NCBI GenBank assembly: GCA_963575645.1
Contig: OY754466.1
Coordinates: forward strand, 44,300,001 to 44,364,000
Source: Xanthostigma xanthostigma
Lineage: Eukaryota > Arthropoda > Insecta > Raphidioptera > Raphidiidae
Direction of reading: 5' to 3'
DNA: 64,000 nucleotides
A program made the translations under genes and the position numbers. This document shows, piece after piece, positions 34,700-46,340 of the stretch (its first letter is position 1; every line of letters begins with the position of its first letter). Below the pieces are notes generated by a model. That model was not told the DNA's origin. It ran no database searches and saw only the letters and a list, made by a program, of their open reading frames with translations.

Positions 34700-35262
34700 C
34701 CCGAATCCAAAAAACATATTTTTGGAAAAACTCGATGCGTCTGTTAGTCTGTTATGAACGAACTGAAACCAAATTTTGGCAGGATGCTTGGTATGCAAAT
34801 ATGAAGAGGCCTATTGTTTTTGGGGAAAATCGGCGCACACGCAGAAAAGATATATGCTATAACGGTGTTTTTTTTTTAATATAATAATGGTATACTTTTC
34901 ATAATGGCTTATTATTCTATTTATTTTTCCAAGAAAGTTTCGTTAAACATTTTTTTTCTAAACTTTATAGTATCTGAATTATTTTGAAAATAAAAAAAAA
35001 TCAGCTGTTCTTTTGTTTTGTAGATCTGTCAGGAATAAACTAGTTACGCATGCTTGGATTAATATTTACACGACGTGGAACATATTATGTAGGTAACCAT
35101 GATGTTAACGAATAGCAAATGTCATATTGAATACTAGCCATTACCCGCGTCACCTCACGTGATATCAGAAATTTTATTTTATTTATTATAATCAAATGTC
35201 AACATTTTTGAAGTTGGAATGGTCCCGTCGCCCAATTGGCTGGAATTTTTTTAATATAATGC
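34700..35262 (+). mobile_element. GGAATGGT-family MITE, truncated left
   Basis: It aligns to 18961-19693 from the CCCCGAATCCAAAAAACATA region to GGAATGGTCCCGTCGCCCAA. The left terminus is lost at the junction with the foldback MITE at 34683. Confidence 0.7.
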
Positions 35263-36520
35263 GAGAATATTCTATCTATCTGGGGGCCCCCCTTCCGTCT
35301 GGATCCTGGACACGTGCCCTTGCCTAGCTACGGTCCTGGCTATACGTAATGAAGAAAATGGTCTAATTTACAATTTTATCAAATTTAAAAAAAAAAACGG
35401 AAGCTTTTGAAATAGCATATTACTTCCACCCGTTTATTCTTCTTGTTAGTAAATCCGTATGATACGATTAATGTTGTTTTTTTAGAGCTTTTTTTCATAT
35501 TTTTTCCATTTTTAACGACGAAAGCCGTAAATCGTGTTACTTTCCAGTTGGCACTGACATTTCTCTACTATATATTATATATGTACGTAGTATAATGTCA
35601 CCACTGGACAATATCTATACATGCATCACCCCACCGAGGCACGGCAAACCCTTTATAAGCACTACTATCAGTCTAGGGGCGCATTACGCCCCTATTTAAT
35701 ATCCGTGTCCACTGCGACTTGTTTGTTGTATTTTTCGTAGACCCGCTCATGTATGTGTAATACAAGTTTGTTACATTGCAGTACAGGGTTGCACTTAAAA
35801 AACTAAAAAAACACGATTTTAGCAATGTGCACTAAAAAATAAAAAAAACGAGTGTATGAATTAAACATTGCTCTAAAATTGCATTGTAACTTCAACAATG
35901 GATCTTTCATAAGTCATAACATTTGTTGCAACTGCAGCTATTTATGTGTGCCATTATTAGAATCCAACCCTGTCTCCGGAAATGAATGCAAAACCCACGA
36001 AATATTATATAATATATATAGCGACAAAGGCGCGCATGCGCTCATCTCTCTTATGTAACAGTTGAATATCGTTATTACACGTATAATTCGCAGGTAGAGC
36101 TGCATCTCCATCTGAGTTTCATGACATTACCCACAATACAACGCTGCAAATATTGTGGTGAATACGTGAACTATGTGGGCTATGTTGAGCTTCAATTCTG
36201 TCAGCTGAATATATTTCACATTTTACTTCTCAGCTAAGTATTTTCCTTGACAGTTTTGTAAAAACACGATGCTTGAATTCGTGCTCCCAGCTTTGCATAC
36301 TACGTTGCAGGAATCGTGACGTCACTGATCAGTTTGCTGGGAGCGTATTCTCAGCTTTTTTTTTGTTATAATAGCGAATTCGTTGCTAACACCCGTTATT
36401 ATTAGTTGGTGGATGGGATTTTCCGCGGTAGGTACTCAACTTCGACTAGTTGATCCATAAAAGTTCAGTGCGCATGTGCGCAAAACCTCATGTTTTTATT
36501 AAAAACATAACCTCTATAAT
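35263..36520. other. Unassigned stretch with a hAT-like end fragment
   Basis: 35275-35340 (GGGGGCCCCCCTTCC, CCTAGCTACGGTCCTGGC) resembles the terminus of a hAT MITE of the CAG(T)GCC...type without a partner. The 68-codon frame at 35852-36058 has no motif. Confidence 0.3.
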
Positions 36521-36624
36521 TTAATAAAATATGTAATAAAAAAGATCAGCTTTTCAGGAAAATTAGCTTGCGTTTATTATCTCTATAATGAACCGGCAAC
36601 ACTGCAGATCAAACGCAAGCTAAT

Positions 36625-37160
36625 TAGTGATGTGCCGGATCGTTAAAAATGTATATCCGCGGATACGGATCTATATACGGATCTTTGGTTTCAAGATCCG
36701 CGGATACGGATACGGATCTTAACTTTCTAATAGTACGTGGCGGTAAATATTACACATCGACCTTTGGAAAGAGACTATCTGTTATGGGAAAAAGTTATTG
36801 ACCTCTTTAAGAGTAACTCTCATAACAGATTGTCTCTTTCCAAAGGTCGATGTGCAATATCTCATTATAAAGATAGTTGATTTAGTACCTTTGAGTATTA
36901 GTATGGTACTCACTACGATAAATGTTTGCAATATAAAGGTGCCAAATACGATTTAAAATAATAAAATATAATCTGAATGGAATTTAACAGGTTTTCATTA
37001 TTACCTAATCACCTATAAGTATATATAAAATTTCATCTATGAATTGAAAATTAATAAGGTATAAGATCCGCCAAAAACTACCGGATACGGATACGGATCT
37101 TTCTTTTCCCTCGGATATCCGCGGATACGGATACGAATACGGATATCCGGCACATCACTA
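36625..37160. mobile_element. hAT MITE (TAGTGATGTGCCGGAT)
   Basis: 536 bp with ends TAGTGATGTGCCGG and CCGGCACATCACTA and an exact 8-bp duplication AAGCTAAT (36617-36624 and 37161-37168). Both ends carry arrays of GGATACGGAT (also CCGCGGATACGG). An inner inverted repeat ATTACACATCGACCTTTGGA / TCCAAAGGTCGATGTGCAAT (about 36749-36857) forms its own hairpin. It is inserted in a short palindromic element whose arms are TTTTCAGGAA.ATTAGCTTGCG (about 36550-36575) and its inverse around the insertion. Confidence 0.9.
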
Positions 37161-37189
37161 AAGCTAATATTCCTGAAAAGCGGATCTTT

Positions 37190-39033
37190 TTTATTAAATA
37201 TCTTTTAATATAGTCGGGCACTAAGGCTTTTCAATTTTCTTTATTAATAACTTAACTTTTAATTAGATAGTTTTTTTTATTTTCTTCGACTTTAGCTTAA
37301 AATTATTAAAACATGTCGCTTATCTGTCGCTTTGCCATAAGACCAATGTTAAATATGCTTAATTTAGAAGTCAATTATTTATTTAAATAATTGATTACCC
37401 CCCTCTCACATTTTCAGAATTTGTTTACAAATAAATTGGTATCGTGCTCCTTAATCATCGTAATTATATAAATGGTGACTTTTCGATGCACACCCGGTAT
37501 AGCAAAGATGCAAGTAGATACGAAAAAAAACAATGGATCGTTTCATCAAAACATAAATCTATGTCGGACTACTGTATTAAAATATTTAAAAGACGACTGC
37601 AAAGTTATAGTAGGCTGTGAGATGTTTACCGTTGCATAAATTCAAAGAAATATTACTAACTTCTGTGTGAAAGAGAATAAAAATTTATATTTTACATAAA
37701 TGTTTGTACTGTTGAACACACTTTTTTACTGCGTTCATAAAAGTTGCATTCTGTAAAAAATAAATGTGTTTTTCTGACTTTTGCGAGTTTAAATACCGAG
37801 TGTTCAGTAAAATCTATAGTTACTTATAAAAATTGGTTTTTTACCGGCCTTATCTTGGTAATTCTACTAAGAAGGGCTACGTCACACGATTTTTAAGGTT
37901 TCCAGACTCCTTCTTCTCCCTACGTCACATAAAGTTCTTCATTGAACCCTTCTGTCAAGTGATGTCACACTATGACACGACTTTTAATGATTCATTGAAA
38001 AAAAAATAATAAAACACGGTTTATGTTTATTACTATTTAATTATACAGTGTGACCGGTAATTGCTTGTATTCTTCTCGGGAGAAGAAACTGACTAATTTG
38101 GAATGATTTACCCTCTATCACTTGAGTGTCGGAAATGAGTCATTTTCGAGAAAATCTACTTCGGTTTCCTTTTTACAAAAATCTGAATTTTAGAAGTAAA
38201 AATATTCTGCCTTTTTGGACTGAATTTTCCTATGATCTGATAGCTTATCAATTGGCTAACCTTCCTAAAGCTAAACACCACGAAATTTATTGTTAGCTTT
38301 TACGTTGTGTGTTAAAACTTACAATAAATAAAGAAAATAAAATAAAAACTCTTCTAAAACATAGTTTTTTATTATTCTGTCTAATAGATGAAGAGCATTA
38401 TTCATAATAGTCGGTGAATTTAATTATTTGAATAGTTTTTATCACCTTGCCCTCTCATATTGGACATTTTTCAAACTGCCCGGGTATTATGAATAATGCC
38501 CTATTTATCACATGGTCCAACATATCCATTGAAATGACTGTCAAGATTGAAGGGGTTAAAATAGTCTGAGTAGATGTGTTAAAATGAAGAGTAAAGTTTA
38601 TATAAATTCTTAAACCATTTCTGAATATCATCCCAGATAATCGGCCCGACATCTGAAGTTTATATCGCTTTCTAAAAAATGTGCTCCAGGCTTAACACGT
38701 ACCCCCATACGACGACGCGACGTCTCAAACGCAGGCCGGCGGAATATTGATGATATCCCGAGGGATAGCTGACACAGAACTATATTTAACCGCAACGGCC
38801 AATAAAAATTGTCATATAATGGAATTCCCCCAAGGATTGTGGTGTGGATAGTATTTTACACTGCCTTTGAAATGTTGGTACACTATAATATTACATCACG
38901 TGCGGTCCGGTTCGGCTTTTTTTATGTGAAACATCTAGTCGCGTTTTGGATGGGAGCAAAAACGTGCAATTGGCGCGACGCTGTGAAGGCGCAAGTTACT
39001 TTTGTTTCGTTAGAAGACAGCGCGTAACGCCAT
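37190..39033. other. Unassigned stretch, possibly partly unique host DNA
   Basis: No repeat border is recognised. 38690-39030 is somewhat richer in CpG. The 72-codon frame at 38809-39027 (MSYNGIPPRIVVWIVF at the start) is unrecognised and has no splice signals that I trust. Confidence 0.3.
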
Positions 39034-39584
39034 TAGTGATGTGTCCACGTGATTCTTTATTGAGAGCTGGCTCCGTGCACTACGCTCACTAAAAAGAGTC
39101 GCTCAGAGCGAGTCGTTCAAAGGAGCGACACTAGGCAGTACGCACTACACAAGAGTGCAGGCTGCAGAGGTGTGAATGTCATCATACATGCTCAGGAGTC
39201 ATGTAGCATTGCACAATACACACACTCATCTCTGAGCTCATTTTAATATGAATCTGATCTTATATTATTCGCATTTCGGATAAACTATAAAGTAAAATAA
39301 AAGCTTAACAATAATAATGTTTATTGTTACAATATTATATGTTTGTCAACGCCGTCAATGTGAATGGTTTAAGTCACTGTAAGCTTAGTTCTATTGCACT
39401 TACATTCATTCAACATTAAATCACTCAGCAATGATAATTCCGTACGTGCAAAATTCACTAGTGCCTCTGTGACTTGTGCTGTGTGCGCTCTATAAATGTG
39501 CGAATGCAACAGAACAGAATAGCTCAGCACACAGAAATGGCGCTCGGAGTGAGTCATTCACAAAAAAAGAGCGACACCTCACTA
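39034..39584. mobile_element. hAT MITE (TAGTGATGTG), copy 2
   Basis: 551 bp with an exact 8-bp duplication AACGCCAT (39026-39033 and 39585-39592). It is homologous to 18328-18932 throughout. Short overlapping frames on both strands in the right part are MITE sequence. Confidence 0.9.
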
Positions 39585-39643
39585 AACGCCATTATATCAC
39601 ATACTAAAAACATAACCTACTATTACTTTGACATCTATATTTA

Positions 39644-40165
39644 CAGAATGATTTTTAAGTTGATTATTTTTTTTAACAGCGTGTAGAAATAAAATAGACA
39701 AACAATTATTTCAAGTAACTTTTTTATCAAAACTCAAAAATGAAAAAGAAACGGGCTTTTAAAGTTTCATTAAATTTTGTGGTCGATTCTGGCGTTATGT
39801 TATGTCACTAGGGAAATATGTTATGTCATTATCAAGTATTCACAGAAATTGTTCGAGGTTGTCCCTTTGTTGGACACAAAGATGCGTGCGTCGTAGCCAT
39901 GCTTCTGAACATGTTTGTAGTAGCAATAAGGGCCTTAATTCCGCGAGTTATTTGGAATCATTTTCGATTCGTGCTATCATTTCTTCGCGTGTGTTCGCCG
40001 GGCTTTTGAATTAAATAAATAAAATTTTAAAAATCTAAATAAACTTTGAACGGCTGTTTCTCTCTTATTTTTGAGTCTTGATAAAAAAGTTACTTAAAAT
40101 ATTTGTTCGTCTATTTGATTTCTACACGCTGTTAAAAAAGAACAATTCACGTAAAAATCATTCTG
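39644..40165. mobile_element. Mariner-type MITE (CAGAATGATTTTTAAG), copy 2
   Basis: 522 bp, TA on both sides (39642-39643 and 40166-40167), inverted ends of about 100 bp, same orientation as 29064-29574. Two short overlapping plus-strand frames (from 39802 and 39818) lie within the repeat and are not genes. Confidence 0.85.
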
Positions 40166-40359
40166 TATATTTTAGTACTTTCAGATCCTTCCCAATCCAA
40201 TTTCTTAATACGTGCCTGCTTAACGCACAGCTCTTTTAAATAACGAAAATTCTAGTATTAGTTTTCCCACTCTAATTTTATTTCATACTTTTAATGTTAT
40301 CACGATATCAAATGAACCATTTTCAATGTATTTCGTGCTGAAAAATTGTTATCTCTTAC

Positions 40360-40552
40360 CTTTGCGAAACATTGCTGAGTAGATCTGGCCATGCAATTGT
40401 TAGCAGCGAGTCTCTTACAAACAATTCCCACGAGTTCAGTTGTGTTTCGCTGAGTACCCGCTCGGAGCGCTGCAATCGCGGCCGACCTCTAGCGCGTTGC
40501 TCCATTGTTAATCGACCCCGAACGCCCCACTTCTTCCCGTTATCAAACCGAT
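40360..40552 (-). CDS. Internal coding exon of an unidentified host gene
   Basis: On the minus strand a 193-bp block is bounded by a good acceptor (pyrimidine-rich CGTTTGTTTCCAG, then exon ATCGG) and a perfect donor (CGCAAAG, then GTAAGAGAT). Exactly one of the three forward frames is open through the whole block. It begins with a split codon and reads RFDNGKKWGVRGRLTMEQR, then ARGRPRLQRSERVLSETQL and NSWELFVRDSLLTIAWPDLL, ending SNVSQ before a split codon. Base composition is clearly richer in G+C than the surroundings. I do not recognise the family: there is a basic patch (RARGRPRLQR) followed by an amphipathic, partly hydrophobic stretch, and no signal peptide or membrane segment. A minus-strand gene would have its upstream exons to the right and downstream exons to the left; none is identified, so the flanking kilobases would be introns filled with transposons. 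The opposite strand is also open here but lacks splice signals. Confidence 0.55.
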
Positions 40553-40678
40553 CTGGAAACAAACGATTGATGTTCAGACACAGATTATTTCGAATAGCAA
40601 AATTTAAACCAATTTTGCTATTTGTATGTATAATGATTGTTTGCTAGCCAATATACATAACTATGCATATACACTATA

Positions 40679-41232
40679 CAGTATGTAAACACGTAAGGTG
40701 CACATAGGGAAATTAGCATTGGGAAAAAATACTTGGATCAGAGTTAGCCATGACTGCAATAATTGTTATTTCTATTGAATTATCGTGGTAATCTTGAGGA
40801 TTTCTATTTTATTTTGATTTATTTTTATTTTACTTGGCTTTTTTAATAATAAAAAGCTCTTATAAATCATTTTATTTTTTTTGTACAAAAATAAAACAAA
40901 AAAACAACTCCATCTGTTTGGAAACATTGCATTCAAAAATTGTCTGACTGGTATGACGTATGCGCGTTGGTAAATCAGTGACCCAATGTCTTTAGGTTCA
41001 ACACGAATAGGCGGAGATATTTGAGTATTTTTGGGAATTTAATGTCCCATTAATAAAAAAAAGTCCGTATATGTTGTAATCATTTGAATATTTTCTTCGG
41101 TAGTATACACATTCATTTTGCAAAAGAATATTACCTGTCAAATTGAAAAACATGATTTCAAGGCTCACTCTGATCCAGTCATTTTTTCCCAATGTTAATT
41201 TCCCTATGTGCACCTTACGTGTTTACATATTG
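40679..41232 (+). mobile_element. Mariner-type MITE (CAGTATGTAAA family), copy 3
   Basis: 554 bp, ends CAGTATGTAAACACGTAAGG and CGTGTTTACATATTG, TA flanks (40677-40678 and 41233-41234). Same orientation as 2324-2878. The 71-codon minus frame inside is MITE sequence. Confidence 0.85.
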
Positions 41233-41435
41233 TAGATCCAATCACCAGTGTACAATTTTCCATAGGCATTTACATATATACAGTGAAACTTCGATATTGT
41301 AATTTGTAACGCTTCGGGCTATAAAGCTTATATTTAGCTCTTTTTGGCGCCCCAGTACCGTCATAGTATTTTAATGTAATAAAAATAAACCGTTTTTATT
41401 AAAATATACCATACCTACTAAAAATAAATACGTTA

Positions 41436-42288
41436 TCTAATATTATAAAGAGGTAAAATTTGTAACTTTGGATGTAGGAGGTAATTTGCGAATCTACTCA
41501 TCCGATTTCAAAAATTTTTCCCCAATATTTAGAATGGACCTTCAGAATGGACACAGGCTGTACATTATCGCGTTAAAATATAAGTGCTTTTCGTGGAGAC
41601 CGATTTTGCAACATAAGTCGACAAAAAAAGCGAGTGTGCTTTAGACCACACGACTGAAGTTAAACTTCTTCCTGCCATATATAATATATAATAATATATA
41701 ATAATGATACAATAATATTCGATAATCTATCACCATATTTTGATTAGACATCCTGATTTAACGACACAATATAACCTCACTCTGTAGCACATATATACAA
41801 AGACGAAATGTTTAAAATATCATTTTTGATTAATTAATAGGCAAAATATGTATATATATTTATTAACATAATTTATAATACATTTAAAAGGATTTATTAA
41901 CTAACCTATATTATTTCCCGTTACAAAATGCAGCAAAATTCGATGAAATGAATTTTTGATACGAAAACAATTGTTTTCATTTTAAACGTCAAATAGTTGT
42001 CCAAAAAAAAAAGATTTTCGATTAATGCTCCGTCTTTGTCGCACTCACTAACTTCCAATATACAAAACGTAACTCTCTCTCTCTATCTTCACTAACTTAT
42101 ATCTCCCTCTCAACTACCGTTCGCCTCGAATGATCACGCACCGTTCGCGACGTCCAATGACGCACTTCCGTAACCGCTTTCGTCAGGCATTTAGCAGCTT
42201 ACTCCCAAAGTCAAGCGTGCCTAAAGAAGTTTTACTTCAAAAATTGTGCCAATCTACAAATTCCGGCCAAGCCGGACTGGGCCGCTAG
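41436..42288 (+). mobile_element. Complete small Helitron (TCTAATATTATAAAGAGG)
   Basis: It begins TCTAATATTATAAAGAGGTA after A (41435). It ends CCGGCCAAGCCGGACTGGGC CGCTAG before T (42289), with a GC hairpin just inside the 3' end. Length 853 bp, no Rep/helicase. The internal segment 41624-41921 is repeated inverted at 1-305. The 3' part (CCAAAGTCAAGCGTGCCTAA, AGAAGTTTTACTTCAAAA) recurs near 62935-62985. Confidence 0.85.
41624..41921 (+). repeat. Inverted partner of 1-305
   Basis: AAAAAGCGAGTGTGCTTTAG to TATTATTTCCCGT is the reverse complement of the left window edge. It lies within the Helitron, so the left window edge probably contains part of another copy of the same Helitron. Confidence 0.6.
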
Positions 42289-42769
42289 TTTTTAAAAATT
42301 TAGGTTCATATAAAAGGGTAATCCATCTATAATCCGTTAATTAGTCACAACTCATGCTTTTATAAATTATGAACCAAAATTATTAATACTATATTACATC
42401 ACAAGGGCTGAAAGTTTGAGATTCTTGCACTGCGTGCCATGATGCATTTTGTTCAGCAATTTTAGTTTCAGCGCTTGGGCGATGAGACTGAAGTTTAAAA
42501 TAACATTTTATGAAACGAATGATCTTTCTCTACTACTTTTGTTACCTACGTAACCTGTTTGTTATCGTAACAAAAAATCTGTTATCACACCATACAGAAT
42601 TCGCGCTTTTTAAGCTCTGTTTTAACCTCTTCCATTTAAGCTTCACGTATCCTAACTAAACACACGCAAGCTCACGACTTGTTGACACGGTTCAGTACTA
42701 TATTGTTCTGAACTGAAACATCTTTTGGATAATTGTGACAATTTTTTCAGTAGGTAAGTATTCTTAGGT
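42289..42769. other. Unassigned stretch
   Basis: No gene or repeat border is recognised. Confidence 0.35.
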
Positions 42770-42977
42770 TCGGAAGTTAGATTCGAATGCGGGCTTGCGG
42801 CTGTACAGTCTGTTGAAAAACTACAAACTCGCAACTCAACACAACTAAAATAACAATTACAACTTGACAATAGCGTACTCGACTGTACTTTAAAGCAGGA
42901 AAGCGACAAGTTACAAAGGCAACGAGCGATCACGGTCAATCACCGACGAGCGCACGTTCCGTGCAGGTAGCTGGGGG
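42770..42977 (-). mobile_element. Truncated copy of the 27921-28242 MITE
   Basis: TTCGGAAGTTAGATTCGAAT to CGTTCCGTGCAGGTAGCTGG matches the middle of that MITE in reverse; both outer termini are absent. Confidence 0.7.
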
Positions 42978-43004
42978 GAGACAATTCTTGTTTTCGATTA
43001 TATT

Positions 43005-43334
43005 CAGGGGCGGATTTCCTATAAGGCAATGTAGGCTCGCGCCTAGGGCGGCAAATTTTTTAGGGGCGGCAAAAATCAGAGTTGAAAAAAATATATGTGT
43101 TTGAAAAAATATAAAGTCGCCAAATTTTTTTTGCGTTCACGTAATTTCATTAACTAAATTTTTTAAAGCAAATACTGATTTTTTTTCAATTTTCAATTTG
43201 AATTTCCCGCTGAGAATCAGCTTAATACCAGCCTCCATGCAACTGACATGAAAAAAAAATTCAGTAAGACCTCAATTAGAGAGGCGACACAATTTACTCT
43301 GCCTAGGAGCGGCCAAATTGTAAATCCGGCCCTG
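43005..43334. mobile_element. hAT MITE (CAGGGGCGGATTTCC)
   Basis: 330 bp, ends CAGGGGCGGATTT and AAATCCGGCCCTG, exact 8-bp duplication ATTATATT (42997-43004 and 43335-43342). Subterminal blocks (CTAGGGCGGCAAATTTT and GCCTAGGAGCGGCCAAATT) are near-inverse. It is non-coding. Confidence 0.9.
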
Positions 43335-44043
43335 ATTATATTTATATGTTTGTTAAATTATAAAAGAATCTATACTTGGTTTCAGAATAAATTATTTATT
43401 GGAAAACTAGAGTGGAAAAATTGTCCATTTTTTTGGAAAATAATTTGGGGCCAGGGGGCCTCCACTCCTTTGTTGCCCCGAGGCCTCCAGAACTCTAAAT
43501 CCGGCATCGGTCGGTGGCAGTACTTTATAGTCCGACAAATGCAAAACGTTTGTCGGAAAAACGCGGGTCAACTGTATTTTAAATTTCAGCACACGTAATT
43601 TCATTTTAGGATAGTTTGATATCGTGCCAACTCCATATGACGTGTCGGTAATACAGGTTCCTGTATATGAGCTTATGTGTGCACAGGGTTTTAGACTGTG
43701 CGCTTTCCTACACATTAGAATTGATCCACAGCTCGGATACAACTTGCAATACAAACATTGGTAAATTGCTTACAACACTTTCGGTAGGTTAGATTAGCTT
43801 GAACGCCGTCGAGTTCAGATATATACAGTCAACTGAATATAAGTTAGAGCGCAAGCGCGAATTTAAAGAGCAACGCTAGAACCAAAAATCATGTAATATA
43901 TGCATTCCTGGCTAAAGAAGTGAGAGAGATATTGTAGATTATAGACGCTCGACCCGCGGCACACATTAAAAGAAACACCACGTGTAACCTCATAAAAATT
44001 ATTTTTTTCTTACGTAAGATTTTTAAGCAAAAAAAATTAATTT
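43335..44043. other. Unassigned stretch with a TIR-element fragment
   Basis: 43440-43515 (GGGGGCCTCCACTCC, CCCGAGGCCTCCAGAACTCT, AAATCCGGCATCGG) looks like one end of another CAG..CCGGATTTA-type hAT element with no visible partner. The overlapping 115-116-codon frames on the two strands are not supported. Confidence 0.35.
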
Positions 44044-44206
44044 ATCGTTTTGAAATTTTGTAGGCACACATTAAAGGGGCTCATAAAATTTAATTTTTTT
44101 TTACATAAGATTTTTAAGCATAAAAAAAATTATTTTTTATAATATTTTTTTACACTAGGTGCCTCTTTTAGTGTGTGCCTCCAATTTCAAAACGATATTC
44201 GTTACG
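44044..44206. repeat. 163-bp imperfect foldback
   Basis: TATCGTTTTGAAATTTTGTA-GGCACACATTAAA at the left is mirrored by TAGTGTGTGCCTCCAATTTC AAAACGATA at the right. A third CACACATTAAAAG block lies at about 43963. Confidence 0.65.
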
Positions 44207-45879
44207 ATAATAGTTATGATATTAATTAATCATTACTTTGTTCACTAAATAACCTGATTTTTTAAACGTGTTTTTCTCAGAACATTATTTTCGAAGTTTA
44301 TGGGCGCAATATCTCAAAAACTATTAAAGATTTTGGGCTCAAATTTTTACCAGATTTAAAAAAAACAACTTTTATTCGTAGTTGAATCTACTTATTTGGC
44401 AAATAATTGTCATAAATTTTATTTATAAATATTCATAGGTCAACATTTTATGCGAAAAATTGAGAAATTTTTTAAAACTTCAAATTAAATACTTTTTTTC
44501 CAATTCATTATAAAATATTTTATAGGTTTAACTACAAATTATGAATGTTATTAACAAGAAATTTTTTGAATGGATGTTCTAAGTTCAATCTAAAGGCTGT
44601 AATCATGCCCACAAATTGGACATCGAAACTGCAACGCATCTGATAGTAATGCTTACCACGCCGCCATTTTGTACCGAAAAAAATAATACATTTTTTTTAA
44701 GAACTTTAAAAGATGTTCTATAAGGCCAAATTTATGAAAATATCATAAAAATATAGTATAATTTTTTTTTCGCAAGTCACATTTTACTACTGTTAGAGAC
44801 TTTCAGAACTGTTTTTCAAGTAAGATAGTGCCTGTTGTATACACATACACATTTACAATGTTCATAAAGTAGAGGTATGTGAGTCATATTGAACAGATGT
44901 AGAACAGCCACCTTAAACTTTCATGTTTGTATCGCAGATTCGATACGTTAATTAATTTTGTATCTCAACTATCCCACTGTTATATTACCTTGTTTATGTT
45001 CACTATTTGTACAATTAGTAGTTACCTAAATTACAAATTAGAACATTTCAATGTAGCGAAAAAACAGCAGATGCCGTTAAAACCCGTTGCTTCCACCGTA
45101 TATTCCCGTTCTTCCACCATATGTAGAAAGATTACGAATCTGTAAAGAAAGTACAACGCTGACTTATGTAGAGATCAAGTCAAGATTTTTTTAGGTTTTT
45201 GCCTTTTTTGCCAGAGATTCCCTCATTTTTGTGATCGCTCAACACGATGGTGAGGGTTTCACATTCTTTTTCTCGGCAACTCCTTCAAATTGACCAAAAA
45301 ACAACCCCAAATTACACTCCAGCTTATAAATGATTTCCGACTCCCTTTTTTGGCCTGTTTAAGACTTCCTCGAGCACAGGGGTTCGGATGAGTCAAAGCA
45401 CCCCCAACGCCTGATTGCCACCCCTTGGAAAAAAATTATAAAAAAATTTGAACACAACAGTTTTGTAGGAAAATTAACTTTACAAAAAATCTTTCTTGCT
45501 TTTTTTATCTAAATGTGGTACTTTAATTTTACGTAGAGTTTCCATAAAGTACCACATTTACAGAAAAAAAAAACAAAAAACATTTTGAAAAGATAATATT
45601 AATTTTCATACAAAATTGTTGGGTTCAAATTTTTTTATAATTGAGGTGGAAATCGGGGGTTGGGGTGGTTTGGCTCATAATTTTCCGATCAATTTTTTTA
45701 TATTTTTTTTTAATTTATTATATAAAAAAACATAGGTATAATCCCAATTTCTCAGTCTCCCAGCACCTCTAAAAATTTTTTGACCAATATTTTGTTTAAA
45801 AAAATAATGAGCGTTTCCTTCACAACTGACCGTTTGTCTACTGGGTTCGCTATTATTCCATAAAAAATTCCGATACCTG
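44207..45879. other. Unassigned AT-rich stretch, probably Helitron interior on its right
   Basis: An inverted pair around AAATGTGGTACTTTAATTTT (45512) and AAAGTACCACATTT (45546) forms a small hairpin. No coding region is recognised; the 72-codon frame at 44927 has no motif. Confidence 0.3.
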
Positions 45880-45929
45880 TGTTTAATAAGTAATCCACAA
45901 ATCCGGGCGAAGCCGGGCCGGGCCGCTAG
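45880..45929 (+). mobile_element. Helitron 3' terminus
   Basis: AATCCGGGCGAAGCCGGGCC GGGCCGCTAG followed by T is the canonical 3' hairpin plus CTAG end of an insect Helitron. Its 5' terminus was not located; the body may reach back through 45180 or further. Confidence 0.75.
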
Positions 45930-46340
45930 TTATGATATAATTAAAAGTAATGCAAATATCTCTATTCCGTAAATAACTCGAAGTTTCAAGAAAACAAATC
46001 AATACTTCGCAAGTGCAGACTTTTGTCATAATTCTATTTTACAAACACAATTTTGTCATTGTTTTGTATTTGTGTCCTGTATTATTGATTACGTCAAAGC
46101 ATGACAAATAGTCCAATTTCACAATTTCATTTATCATTCAATTGTTGTCTGATTTTTCACACGATATTATTCTGTAAGAAATTTTTGTCATTAATATTAT
46201 GTTTTTTATCTAGATATGTGCTTTTGAATCGCCTACATGAACTAAAATGTTGACCCTATTAAATACTTACTAGAATGGCTTCTAAAAATTGAAAATTGGT
46301 TTCTCAACGCGTCTAATAGACAGCACAGTTTTTGAAGTTA

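Noticed and set aside
40372-40647. 91-codon plus-strand frame opposite the host exon
   Set aside because: No splice signals on that strand; it is the antisense shadow of the supported exon.
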